Positions 1 to 10,981 of a DNA stretch of 64,000 bases are shown here, in pieces; position 1 is the stretch's first letter; every line of letters starts with the position of its first letter. The DNA comes from Anaspis maculata (Eukaryota > Arthropoda > Insecta > Coleoptera > Scraptiidae), in NCBI GenBank assembly GCA_949128115.1, contig OX421963.1:33029979-33093978 (forward strand), given 5' to 3'. A model generated the notes under the pieces. The model was not told the DNA's origin. It made no database searches and worked only from the letters and a program-made list of their open reading frames with translations. Position numbers and translations under genes: made by a program.

Positions 1-1301
1 GCTTCAACAGAAAATGAGAAAAACTTTTTCATGCATATAATGTGTCGTGGGTCGTGGATGCGTATGGTTTTGGTTCTTGACGACTTTGCATAGTTTTTTT
101 CGTGGATCTCAAATAGGTAACAATGCAGAATTTCCGAGCAGAGTAATTTCATCAAACTGTTTGCGTTCCCAGTTCATTACACAATCCGTACATATTCGCT
201 ATGGCTGGCAAGTTTATTTTAGATCCGGAATTCTAAATACACAGGTATTACATTAGAGCACTAAATCTATAAAATTTGTTATGCAGGAGGTGTGTGTAGT
301 GTAATGCGATATCGAGTTCGGTGTATGTATGTAATAGTAAACAATATTTTACATAGCACGTTGCATGTATGCACTTGTCAGGTATATTAAATTAATTATT
401 GCAATAAAATGTGGAGTACGCAGCGGGATCTCGACGTTCGGGAATTGATTCATTGTTAAGTTCGATATTGCATAAAGTCTATGACAGATGTGACTCTCAG
501 TCGTTCAAATTGAATACTTATAGCACCGATATGATTAATTACTACAACCTGATTGGACGATATTATTTTGAGTTTCATCGCATGCATTGGAAATTTTTAT
601 CCTCGACCGACGGAAAGGCAGTGCCTAACGTTAATTTGTGCCGCGCAAAGATTTTCCAGAGTTTCATTCTTGTCCATCTGGGCTTCAAATATGATTAGCA
701 GTGTTACTTTATTCTTGAGAAACCAAAAACGTGGAAGTGATTGATTAGTGAAGCTTTCATCGAAACGTGCGGTGCTTTTGTGCACAAGCTCGCAAAAATG
801 TTTATTGCTTTTGCAGACTCTGACCAACTCTCGGCTTTGTCCCCCGCAAATTTTTTTGCAATTTTTCCACCACCGCAGGCGGAATAACTGCAATTTTCTG
901 AAAACTATCCTCGCGGAGGTTTTATTGATACCTGCCCGGGTAGGGAAAATGTGTCGCTGTATGAACTGGGCATTGTATCTTTCGCAGCAAAAGCAAATAC
1001 AATTTATGAGCTTTGTTTCACTGCCAACAACTCGTTTTGATAGGTATATGGAGAGATGTTAAAGCACTCTTCTGTGCTTTCATACATGCCGAACTTTTCG
1101 TTTTGCGAGTATATGCGGAATAAATTTGTGTGTGCACCTATGAAAATCTCGACACGACGACGCGACCACAATGTTAGCTTTGCTCCCGCCGCTGGTTCGA
1201 TTCGCAGTCCAGACGAATATGGTAATGATATTGCCTCTGGGAGGCGTTTAATTTGGTATCCGGAAATTATTTCCATATATCCATCTCGATTGGTGTGTGT
1301 A
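1..1301. other. Anonymous AT-rich DNA, no gene seen
   Basis: Short open frames occur on both strands, but they overlap each other, lack splice support and resemble no family I recognise. No RNA gene or repeat boundary is visible before the palindrome that starts at 1304. Confidence 0.6.
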
Positions 1302-1832
1302 TACAGGGTGTTTCATGACTTATACGACATAGCTTAAGGATATATCCAGTTTTTTGAGGCGGATCCGGATCTGGCTTCGAAATTTTTTTAAGATCCTGCG
1401 TTTCAAAGTTACAGGGTGATTTATGTATTTTGGTCAAAACTTTGATATGTCATAACTTTGGAGCAAATGAATGGAATCGAATGAAATTTGACAGGAAATG
1501 TCTCTCACCACGAACAATCACAATGACCAACAAGACATGAAAAAATCCAGGGCCAGACTAAAAAAAATGGCCCCCATCAATTCTTGGGGCAAAAAAGCCA
1601 TTTCCGCATCGGATTCCTAAAAAATTGTCATTGTATTTGGACAGATGAGAAAAAATGCTACAGAATCAGCTATCCAATACGAACAGCACACCTCAGTAGG
1701 TTTAGTAAAAAAATTGAATAAAAAAATTGAAAATTTTAATAGCGATATTTCCTGAATGATTTGAGGTAATTCATCGCAATTACTACTTTTCAAACAGGAA
1801 ACGAGCAACATTTGAAGAAAAAATCAAAACTC

Positions 1833-2160
1833 CTAACAATAGGTGATAAATACATTACATGTTATCAACAAATGGTTTTCAAAATACCCTCCCCCAACTT
1901 CGACGCATTTTCCACATCTCGTCACTAAATGTCTAGTGGCTTTTCGAATGGTTGGTGTATTGTTCCGCGTTTCATTAGCAGCTGCAATGATCATTTCTCT
2001 ACAATCCTTCCTGGTATTCATTTCCGTCTTGTAGACCTCTAGATCTTTCATGCGGCCCCATACATAGAAGTCTAGGACTGTGAGATCAGGAGATCTGGGA
2101 GCCAGGAATGAGGACCCCCGCGACCAATCCAGCGATAGGGGTATTCTGCATCCAAGTATT
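1833..2160 (-). pseudogene. Mariner-type transposase C-terminus, left-arm copy
   Basis: Read on the minus strand, the frame gives a WIGRGGP-like block, then RSPDLTVLDFYVWG, a MKDLEVYKTEM block, and an ending GGGYFENHLL. This order (W-x-GRGGP, RSPDLTxLDFxxWG, KxxVYxT, GGxFExLL) is typical of the C-terminal third of insect mariner/Tc1-type transposases. The WIGRGGP and RSPDLT blocks lie in frames offset by one base, so a frameshift separates them. The N-terminal DNA-binding region and the first two catalytic acidic residues are absent. It is half of an inverted duplication with 2930-3244. Confidence 0.75.
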
Positions 2161-2800
2161 CTCTGGCGTTTGATGGAAAATTAAGACAGGGCTCCAATTG
2201 CATTCTGATGTATAATTGTTCTTCTTGCTAATCATAAATCTCCATAATTATGTGCCTGTTGTTTCGGGGCCTGTTCAAATTGCCATATTTTGGGAAGTAG
2301 AGCAGCTGCAGACACCGGCACCTCTCTAAATGAAGCTTAGATTTAGGGCTTATTTCCACAAAAAAAGAAGAATTGTATTGGTTGAACGGTTTATGAGAAA
2401 ATCACGCCGAGATGTTTTAGCTGGGATGCACTGTCTTGGGTATTGAAGTAAAAAATGAAAAAGGACCTACCTTGTGACGTCCAGCGCCGTGAGATGGAGA
2501 GAGCGCTCTCTGTGCATGGTCCGCTGATGTCCAGCGCGTCACGGTAGGGTAGGTTGTGGGTTGAAAAATGGAGTGATACACAATAACAATAATGAGAAGT
2601 CCGAAATCGCCCTCGCACAACGCGAATGGCGAAACGGAACCGAGGAGAAACGAAAAAAATGAAGAGAACCTTCAAAACTGAAACTGAAAAATTCTCACTT
2701 ATGGGCACACAAAAACCCTCATGCCACGGTACAAAAGAACTCTCAGCGGAGGTTTTCACTGAATTTGTGGTGCGGAGTGGTTGACGACACTTCAATTGGG

Positions 2801-3244
2801 CTACATTTCTTTGAGGAACGGCTGACGGGGGAAGGCTATCTAAACTTCCTCCAAAATGTTTTGCCTATTTTCAACAAAATGGGGGACCGCCTCATTTTTC
2901 ATTAAACGTCAGAGAACACTTGTACGCAGAATACCCCCATGGCTGGATTGGTCGCGGGGGTTCTCATTCCTGGCTCCCAGATCTCCTGATCTCACAGTCC
3001 TAGATTACTAAGTATGGGGCCGCATGAAAGATCAAGAGGTCTACAAGACGGAAATGAATACCAGGGAGGATTGTAGAGAAAAGATCATTGCAGCTGCTAA
3101 TGAAACGCGGAACAATACATCAACCATTCGAAAAGCCACCAGACATTTAGTGACGAGATGTGGAAAATGCGTCCAAGTTGGGGGAGGGTATTTTGAAAAC
3201 CATTTGTTAATAACATGTAATGTCCTATTTATCACCTATTGTTA
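2801..3244 (+). pseudogene. Mariner-type transposase central and C-terminal remnant, right-arm copy
   Basis: On the plus strand 2801-2905 encodes a block resembling the region before the last catalytic acid (FFEERLTGEGYLNFL, then NVLPIF). From 2930 the WIGRGG block follows, then RSPDLTVLD in another frame, a TAA stop exactly where the left-arm copy has TAT, and the GGGYFENHLL ending. Relative to a whole transposase (usually about 340 residues) less than half remains. The central block has no partner in the left arm, so this arm preserves more of the source gene. Frameshifts and stops rule out function. Confidence 0.75.
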
Positions 3245-3777
3245 GGAGTTTTGATTTTTTTTTCCAAATGTTGCTCGTTTCCTGTTTGAAAAGTAGTAAT
3301 TGCGATGAATCATCTCAAATCATTCAGGAAATATCGCTATTAAAATTTTCAATTTTTTTATTTTATTTTTTTACTAAACCTACTGAGGTGTGCCATTCGT
3401 ATTGGATAGCTGATTCTGTAGCATTTTTTCTCAACTTTCCAAATACAATGGCATTTTTTTAGGAATCCGATGCGAAAATGGCTTTTTTGCCCCAAGAATT
3501 GATGGGGGCCATTTTTTTTAGTCCGGCCCTGGATTTTTTCATGCCTTGTGGGTCATTGTGATTGTTCGTGGTAAGAGACATTTCTTGTCAAATTTCATTC
3601 GATTCCATTCATTTGCTCCAAAGTTATGACCTATCAAAGTTTTGACCAAAATACATAAATCACCCTGTAACTTTGAAACGCAGGATCTTAGAAAAATTTC
3701 GAAGCCAGATCCGGATCCGCCTCAAAAAACTGGATATATCCTTAAGCTATGTCGTATAAGTCATGAAACACCCTGTA

Positions 3778-6700
3778 TTTCAGTTCTTACGATAAAAATA
3801 TGGCGCGAGCGTAGCTAGTTGTCTAGATGTGCTATGTCAGGGCGAAGAGATGTAGGCGTAAGTGAGAAAACCTTAGCGTAAATAAGAAACATGAGTTTCT
3901 TTGGTAGAGTGAAAATTTGCTGCGGTCGAGAAGGAGCATCGTCTCTACTGGTTGGTGGGCACTTCGCTAATGCTGATATCAGTGGCCCCAGTGAGAATGA
4001 GAAAAGTTCCTTAGATTGACATCAATTTATAAGATTCTCTCAACGTGAAACTGTGAAGCTTGCTGGTTTAGTATAAGCTAGAGTAGGAAGTACTCACTGT
4101 TTAAGTGACGAGCATCAGAAAATGAATTCTCTACGCAGTGGGCATTTTCATTCCATTTCTATGGTACCGCGCTTTGACATTTTATTCAGTAGCTGCCATT
4201 CACCTCTAACTGGGAACCTCCTACGAAAGGTCAATCCTGATGTCAGGATATTTTCAAAGCACTTCAGATTTTTCGTTTTGGATGCCATCAACTTCTCGGT
4301 CTTCCAATTAATGTTTTCTCTGGGAATAACAACTGAGACGTCATAAAATTTACGAATTTCGTTTTCGCGATTTAATTCACTATCATTGAGGAAACTTTGG
4401 GTCTCATTAGTCTCGGCCTACTCCCCTGTAATTTCCACTGGGTGTGTGTGTTGGATGCACCAACAATTCCTCGTGCAGATACAACAGCGGTGGTGGTGCA
4501 ATAAATTGGCTTCATTTCATTTAAATAATTACCATCGATAAACAAAGAATCAAAATAGAAGACTCGAATATAATAAAACGTTTGCGAAGCTCCGACATGG
4601 GTATATCTTTTAATGCATAATTAGACGACGGTTGTGAACAGTAGCCGGGGCCCGCAGCCCTGCGAGAGAGTTTCGGGAAAAAATTGCGTAATTGCCTTAA
4701 TACATCACAGAATGCAGTAATCATGCAGTGATATTTTATGTAGATATCAATCCAAAGTCGGACTATCCGAACACATAATCTTTATTTAAGTCAAATTACA
4801 TACGGAGCGCCTTCAGCCATCACGGTATATTTAACGTGGTCGCTGTTGCTTCTTTGGGAAACGCGCGCACACACATACACACAAGAGCAGGAGGAATTGC
4901 ATAATTGAAGCTTGGATGCCCGATTTTGCAAGTTCCGATATTATTTTGCGCTGCTGCAATTAAACCGTGGGTATAACGAAAGGCACAGTATACCAGTCCG
5001 CGGTAATGTACGGTATTACCGATCGCCTCTATTTGAATGCTCGATTTCTCGATTTGTATACTTTTCTTACTGATGTAGGTATGCACTCGTTTGTATCACT
5101 TGATCGCTGAAATCGCAGGTTCATGTCAGTACCATTATCATTTTTTCCATGCCGAATGCCGAGTTCCCAGATTTTCGATCGCTCGCAAACTTTCAATTAT
5201 CTTTTGCACTGCAGGGTTTAACAATTGTACCATTCTCTCCTTCTTTTCCATCCTCTATGAATCAGAACTCGTATAAATGAAAACAAGTAACAAAGTTCAC
5301 ACGGGGTGAGTTACTAAAGCGCATTTTCCGCGAATAAAATAGTCGAAGTGATGATGTGGTAAATCATGGTGTAAAATTAAAAAAAAGGTTTGAAGTTGTA
5401 TTAAAATCGGCTGACTAGTAAGAAAGTCGATATGACGGGCCAAAATGTCGGCGGCCAGTATAATCAACTTCAAAATCATAGGCAATTAATTATGCAAGAG
5501 ATGAGTATATTCCACTTTCATTAAGATCAGTTCACAAAATGTATGTCAAACTATAATCTTCATTTAAGCCCACTTGCAACGGTCCATTCTTTAGTAGTAC
5601 AGGGTGTTCACGCGAGATGGGTACTCCCCTTTAAAAACTTATTTCCCTTCACAATAATTTCAAAAAGAAAAAACTCTCTTTTTGAACGATTTTTTCTGTA
5701 CTTTCTGAATATGTTTAGTACAATTTTCCATTTCATGCCGCATACAGGTGTTGCTTCCAGTTCCATAATCCACAGACAAAATTTTTAGTTGAAGAGAAGG
5801 TGGTTGAAGTCCCATTTTTTTCAGGATATATCAAGAAACGACTGAACTTATTGAATCCAAATTGTTTTGCATTCCACCTCAAAGAAGGTGGAGGATTGTT
5901 TTAGACACCTTCATTCGTCTTTTTAATGGTCAGTTTGACCATGGTGAGAGCTGAAGTGCTGTAAAACAGGGTCCAACAGCTTCTTACGGTCAATTAAAAA
6001 TAACATATTAACTGGGAATGGTCCTATTACATTCAAATAAATTATTGCCTATAACCATTATCACTAGTACCGATTTATTTCACACTTATCCAATGATGGG
6101 CTGATTCAAGAAGACGGCTATGAGAAAAACCAGTTGACTGTCATATTTTCGAAGACAGTATAGGCGGGGCCAACACATGGCATTTTATTTTTGACTTCAC
6201 TCTTTGCGGAACTACCTAAATGCATCCGGATATCTTGAAAGTACCAGCGCTACACAAAAAAATCCGAAAACTTTGTGATACAACCAAGAATTTCGGCGTG
6301 ATTGTTCCTAGGACCAAAATGAATAATTTGGCCCGTTGTTCTTTTCGATTACCCCCTGCTGGTCCAGAACTTCAGGGGTACAAGGGCGACATGACTATTT
6401 TTTGCTGCAAGCACTAAACACTGCTATCGATTCATGTTTGATGTCATTTCTGAATAACTAAAACCTGCTGATCACGATGTCGCCACTGTCAGAATGATGC
6501 GCCTGTCGGGAGACAAAGTAAAGCTGTCAGATTTGCAATGGGGGCTTCCTGAAATAACAAATTTTGGTCATCGAAGGGGATGTGTGGGGTATCATTTTTG
6601 ACATAATCGAGGTCTGCGAACTCGTTTCTTTGTGTGAAAATGTGACTGGTTTGAAAATGTGGAAAATATGAGGGGTCAAAATTATGATTATCGATCATCA

Positions 6701-6905
6701 AACATTTACGATTCATTGAAATGAGTTTTGTTGCACTTTTTATTAGTCTGGGTCAGCGAATTATTATGCCGTCATTGCCAAGGCATAATATATAATCATA
6801 GTTCTCCAGAAGCCGACTAATGCCGAATAATTTCGAATTGAAAAAATTCCTGGAACTGGCTACATCGACCATTAAGGAAAGTGTGAAATATAATTTTGGC
6901 CGCCT
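3778..6905. other. Anonymous DNA with one isolated CAGGGTG terminus
   Basis: No gene is recognisable. At 5600 a lone CAGGGTGTTCACGCGAGA terminus preceded by TA matches, inverted, the right end of the small element at 11670-11849, so an end of that family is present but its partner is not obvious. Short hairpins occur near 5870-5900. The 62-81 codon frames here carry no family signature. Confidence 0.5.
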
Positions 6906-7365
6906 TTAGACTCATGAAGCTTACTTTTTTGCATAAAGATAAAATTCTGTCAATATTAAGGGGGTTCATGAAATATAGATTTTTCGCTTTTTTCTACGTA
7001 AGCACTCGTTTGAATCCTTGAAGAAATATATTTCAGCATAAATTGATGACGTCGATGCGATGCTGTCATCGCTGAAGCGATACGTCAACCAGAAGCCGAG
7101 TGGGGGCTGTAACTCTTTGTACTTGGGTGCGCGTCTTGAATTAGGTTAAATTGGTCTTGAAATAATAATATGATGTGTTGGGCATCATTTCTCATGTTTT
7201 TGGGTCGCTGATTTCATTTCTCGAAGCAAAATTTTAATTGGGTTAGAATAAGAGGAGAGAGGTGATATCTCCCATGTACTAAGACAGCTACAACTCCTCT
7301 TGTAAGTCAATCAAAATTTTGCATCAAGAAATGAAATCAGCGACTCAAAAAACATTAGAAATGAT

Positions 7366-7600
7366 TAAGTTTAAATGTTTCTCAAAGTCTTGCCACAGGT
7401 TTTGATGTTTTTATAATTGGTCGACGCGCGTTTCGGCACTAAAACATAAAAACATAAAAAACCTGTGGCAAGACTTTGAGAAACATCTAAACCTAATTAT
7501 AATATTCAAATAAGCCACTTCAAGAAACCAAGAGCCAACAATGCTGGACACATACTTTAATATTAGAAATGATATTAATATTTATATTATATCATATACA

Positions 7601-7641
<41 letters not shown>

Positions 7642-7643
7642 AT
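7366..7643 (+). mobile_element. Poly-A-tailed retroposon with 12-bp target duplication and internal hairpin
   Basis: The insert is flanked by ATTAGAAATGAT at 7354-7365 and 7644-7655. Just inside the 3' copy is a run of 30 A (7609-7638). The intact opposite arm of the host palindrome has one GAGAAATGAT in the matching place, so the duplication arose on insertion. The insert contains an inverted pair around 7374-7490 (arms near TTTCTCAAAGTCTTGCCACA) enclosing GTCGACGCGCGTTTCGGC. A third ATTAGAAATGAT at 7562-7573 is unexplained. A poly-A tail and long duplication indicate target-primed reverse transcription. Confidence 0.7.
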
Positions 7644-7804
7644 ATTAGAAATGATGCCCAACAACACATATTTCAAGACCAAACTAACCTAGTTCAAGAT
7701 GCGCACCCCAAGTACAAAGAGTTACAGACCCCACTCGGCTGCTGGTAGACGTTTCGCTTCAGCGATGACAGCATCGCATCGGCGTCACCATTTTATGCTG
7801 AAAT

Positions 7805-8668
7805 CTAGGAGGATAGAATATTAGGGAGGGAAGCTTAGCCAGCTTGTGGACGGACAAAGCTGTCGCCAGGAGACGAAAGGGGATTGCATGAAGTACGCCC
7901 AGTAACCGTATCAAGTCACCAGTGCAACTTGACATTTGTGATTGCGAATTGATGAAAGTGACATTTGTAAATAAACATCATTTGAGGTTATGGAATGTGA
8001 CTGCTGTGCAGTGCTGTGCTTCTTTGGATTTTTGACTGTTATTCTACCTAAAAGACCGACAGGATCAGTTTTCGAAGACGTCTTGAAAGACATGCTGCGG
8101 CATACGACGTGTAAAAGTGATGATCCCCGCATTGGAGGCATTGAAATGGGCGTCATTTTGCAAGGTATGTTGATGGGTATCATGAGATCGTAATTTTTGA
8201 GCTTGTGAAACATTTTTCATTCCCTATAGACCATGTCATATCCTAGGGGATGCAGGGTGCAGGGATCGCAGGGAGTTCCTATGCGCCAACTCAATAAACA
8301 CGCATCGATGCAGATATTGGCCAACACACTTCAAAAGAATGACATTCATTTCAATGCTTCCAATACGGGGATCATCACTTTTACACGTCGTATTCCGCAG
8401 CATGTCTTTCAACACGTCTTCGAAAACTGATCCTGTCGGTCTTTTAGGTAGAATAACAGCCAAAAATCCAAAGAAGCACAGCACTGCACAGCAGTCACAT
8501 TCCATAACCTCAAATTATGTTTATTTACAAATGTCATTTTCATCAAATCGCAGTCACTAATGTCAAGTTGCACTGGTGACTCGATACGGTTACTGGGCGT
8601 AGTTGATTACCCCGCATGGCTACACTTTCATTGGCGTATGTTCCCTCCTTACTATTCTATCCTCCTAG
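7805..8668. mobile_element. Nested palindromic element, TIR CTAGGAGGATAG, 8-bp target duplication
   Basis: Ends are CTAGGAGGATAG and CTATCCTCCTAG, flanked on both sides by GCTGAAAT (7797-7804 and 8669-8676). The uninterrupted left arm of the enclosing palindrome carries this site once (near 7030), confirming an 8-bp duplication. Arms of about 400 bp meet near 8200-8240. Both arms contain matching open frames of 67-89 codons with no recognised domain, mirror images of each other. An 8-bp duplication is known for hAT, P and Merlin groups; the ends decide none of them. Confidence 0.75.
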
Positions 8669-8800
8669 GCTGAAATGTATCTTTTCAAGGTACAAGGCGA
8701 GTGCTTGTGGACCAAAAAGTACAAAATCCCCATTTCATGAGCTCCCTTAATATTGACAGAATTTCATTTTTATGCCAAGAAGTAGACTCCCTGAGTCTAA

Positions 8801-9947
8801 TGCCCGTGTTCATGGTCGTTGTCAAGTGCACTTTGTTCAAGTATCACTTTTTATCAAGCTATAACTCAAGTACAATTTCTCTTTCATTGACATATTTTTG
8901 GCTATTCCCGTGAAATAGTGTTCTTCGAGGAAATGGTGATTTCCATAACTCAAACTCTTCTGATTCACGAATGAGATGAATTTTTGCATTATGAATTACT
9001 TACTCCAAGCTGTAGAATTCGAGAATTGTTATTAAACTTTGCCCATTGATTTATTATTGCTGAACCCAATATTACGGCCGTATAGTATGTATGTGAAGCG
9101 GTCACCAAATTCAGTGCCTCCAAGTTTTCATCGGCTTTCAAAACTGGATAGCTTTGAATTTATTTGAGCGATTTTGGATCTGTTTAAGCTGGTCGATAGC
9201 CAGATCCATTGATTATTGGACCCAGGTTCTACAAAATATGTGAAAATATAAATGAAGGTTCTATAGGACTATAGGGTATCAAATAAAACAGTGCAAAACT
9301 GCGGCTCGGTCATCCTCATGAGTAGGCGCGGGTGAATAAGAACCGCTCGGGGGGAAAAAACCGTTTTCTAGTCTACCAAGTATGTGCCGTGGTTGAGCCT
9401 TACATAATATTGCTAGCATACAGTTCAAGCTTCACACTGCTTATAAAATTTTCGCCAAGTGTGTTAGGCAGGATTGAAAAAGGTGCTGCTGAACAAGCTA
9501 GTAAAAATTATTCACTTCTTAGCGGGCAATATCTTCAAAAATGCTGTTATTCACAGCAAGTTCACTGAATCTGAATGATTAGAAAACGACTGTAAACAAG
9601 TTGCCCTATCATTTTCTTTTTGGAAAAATCATTGGATTAATTTATTTGACAAGCAAAAGAAATTTTTTTTTTAAAAGTTACATAAGCCAAGAGACGATGA
9701 GAGATGCTCTTCATGTTTACATAAGTTATGAGTTTGCATCAAGGCAAATATGCCGAAAAAGTACGGTGGGTTGATAGGACTTCTTGCATCTTCAAGAGAT
9801 CTTTCACCTTGATGTGAAGAAACGAGCACAACTCGTATCCGGGAGATAACTCAGTGGTGGATACCTATGACCTTATGATGAGTTTGACAACAGAAAAGCT
9901 TTGGTCGAATTTTTTTATTCCAAATGACCTACGCTTGGCCTATATTA
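8801..9947. other. Anonymous DNA, no gene seen
   Basis: Low-complexity AT-rich sequence with short frames on both strands. No splice-supported coding segment, RNA gene or repeat end is visible. Confidence 0.5.
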
Positions 9948-10275
9948 CACTCAGAAAAATGTTTGGTAAATGAGTACCCAAAATGTGTTCAAATACTACC
10001 TTGTGTAGTGGTTGTATATGCATCCAATACTACACTTAGTTCTATTTACCACTACAAATTAGTAATAGCGATTATGATTGAGTGGACCAATGCAACACGG
10101 TTCAAATGAACTAGTGGGTGTAGTGGTAAATTTCAACACTGGTGAATGGTTATGACTAACACAATTATTTGGTGACATTTATCATTAGTGAGTATGGTTC
10201 AGTGAACTAATATTAACGGGTCAAATTAACTAGTACACGTAGTGGTAAAGTTTAACACTGATGATATATTATGAT
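9948..10275. repeat. Left subterminal repeat zone of the SAM-gene element
   Basis: GTAGTGGT occurs at 10005, GTAGTGGTAAA at 10120 and 10239, with an inverted copy (TACCACTAC) near 10047. The last two direct copies sit in longer units starting ACTAGT and ending about AACACTG, spaced 119 bp. The same motif recurs inverted-symmetrically at the other end. Such clustered subterminal motifs are commonly transposase- or transcription-factor-binding sites; that role is inferred. Confidence 0.6.
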
Positions 10276-10981
10276 CAACTACATGACTGTCGAATTAGAG
10301 TCTTTCAAGCAAAGTTAGGACTTATCATGTCTTTTAGTAATTGGTAACACCACAGCAATGTTATTTTTGACCAATGCCTGTCTGGTATTACTAACTATAA
10401 CTTAATTTGTTTCACCTACTGGGTGCTACTGGTTGAATAGGAAGGTAGGAAGGTAAATAAAAAAAAAATTACAAAAATTATTGTACTTACTCAAAATCAA
10501 AAATATCAACAAGATATTCACAAACATAAAGTATAACAATAAATACTGATAATACATAGACAAATGAATAAATAAATGAAATGCAATAGACTAGGTACAG
10601 GGTTGTCGTTGATTCTGAATAACCCGCTTTGTTCAAAATTTATAAATTGAATTATTTAAGTGGGTTTCACTAACGCTGAGTTAAGATAATACGAGATTAG
10701 TTTGAGGACTTTGCACTTAGAGACTTTGAGGACTTACCACTTAGCAGGTTTTTCAGAATCAACGACGATATAAAGAAAAACTGAAGAAATTTCAAATATG
10801 GCGCGGTAAATTGATCATAGCGACATTATCTTTTTTAAAAAGGTGGCAGTGTACATTCGAAAATAATTTCGTTACCTCAACAATTTTAGTTTCTTCAGTT
10901 TTTCTTTCAACAACATAACTGTGATAATGGCGAGAAAAACCTACATTTTCAAAAGATTTGTAAACGAAGTAAACGTCCTTT

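Larger units (their letters stand above)
1304..3775. mobile_element. TA-flanked palindromic (snap-back) element with mariner-type transposase remnants
   Basis: The ends are inverted copies beginning CAGGGTGTTTCATGACTTAT, each preceded or followed by TA (1302-1303 and 3776-3777). The arms run roughly 1304-2190 and 2885-3775 and pair over most of their length with scattered mismatches. The loop (about 2190-2885) is single copy and includes one more transposase segment. TA duplication and transposase fragments point to the Tc1/mariner superfamily. The element cannot encode an active enzyme. A transcript through it would fold into a hairpin of about 900 bp. Confidence 0.85.
6906..8800. mobile_element. 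Palindromic element with two nested insertions in its right arm
   Basis: The left arm (about 6906-7275) is continuous. The right arm is its reverse complement in three pieces: about 7276-7365, 7644-7804 and 8677-8800. The breaks are a poly-A retroposon (7366-7643) and a second palindrome (7805-8668), each flanked by a direct repeat present once in the left arm. Removing both gives a palindrome of about 750 bp. The outer termini (TTAGACTC / GAGTCTAA) show no clear target duplication, so the family is unassigned. Confidence 0.75.

Noticed and set aside
7990..8193. Cys-rich 67-89 codon frames mirrored at 8236-8505
   Set aside because: They are the two arms of a palindromic element, with no recognised domain and no splice or start support.
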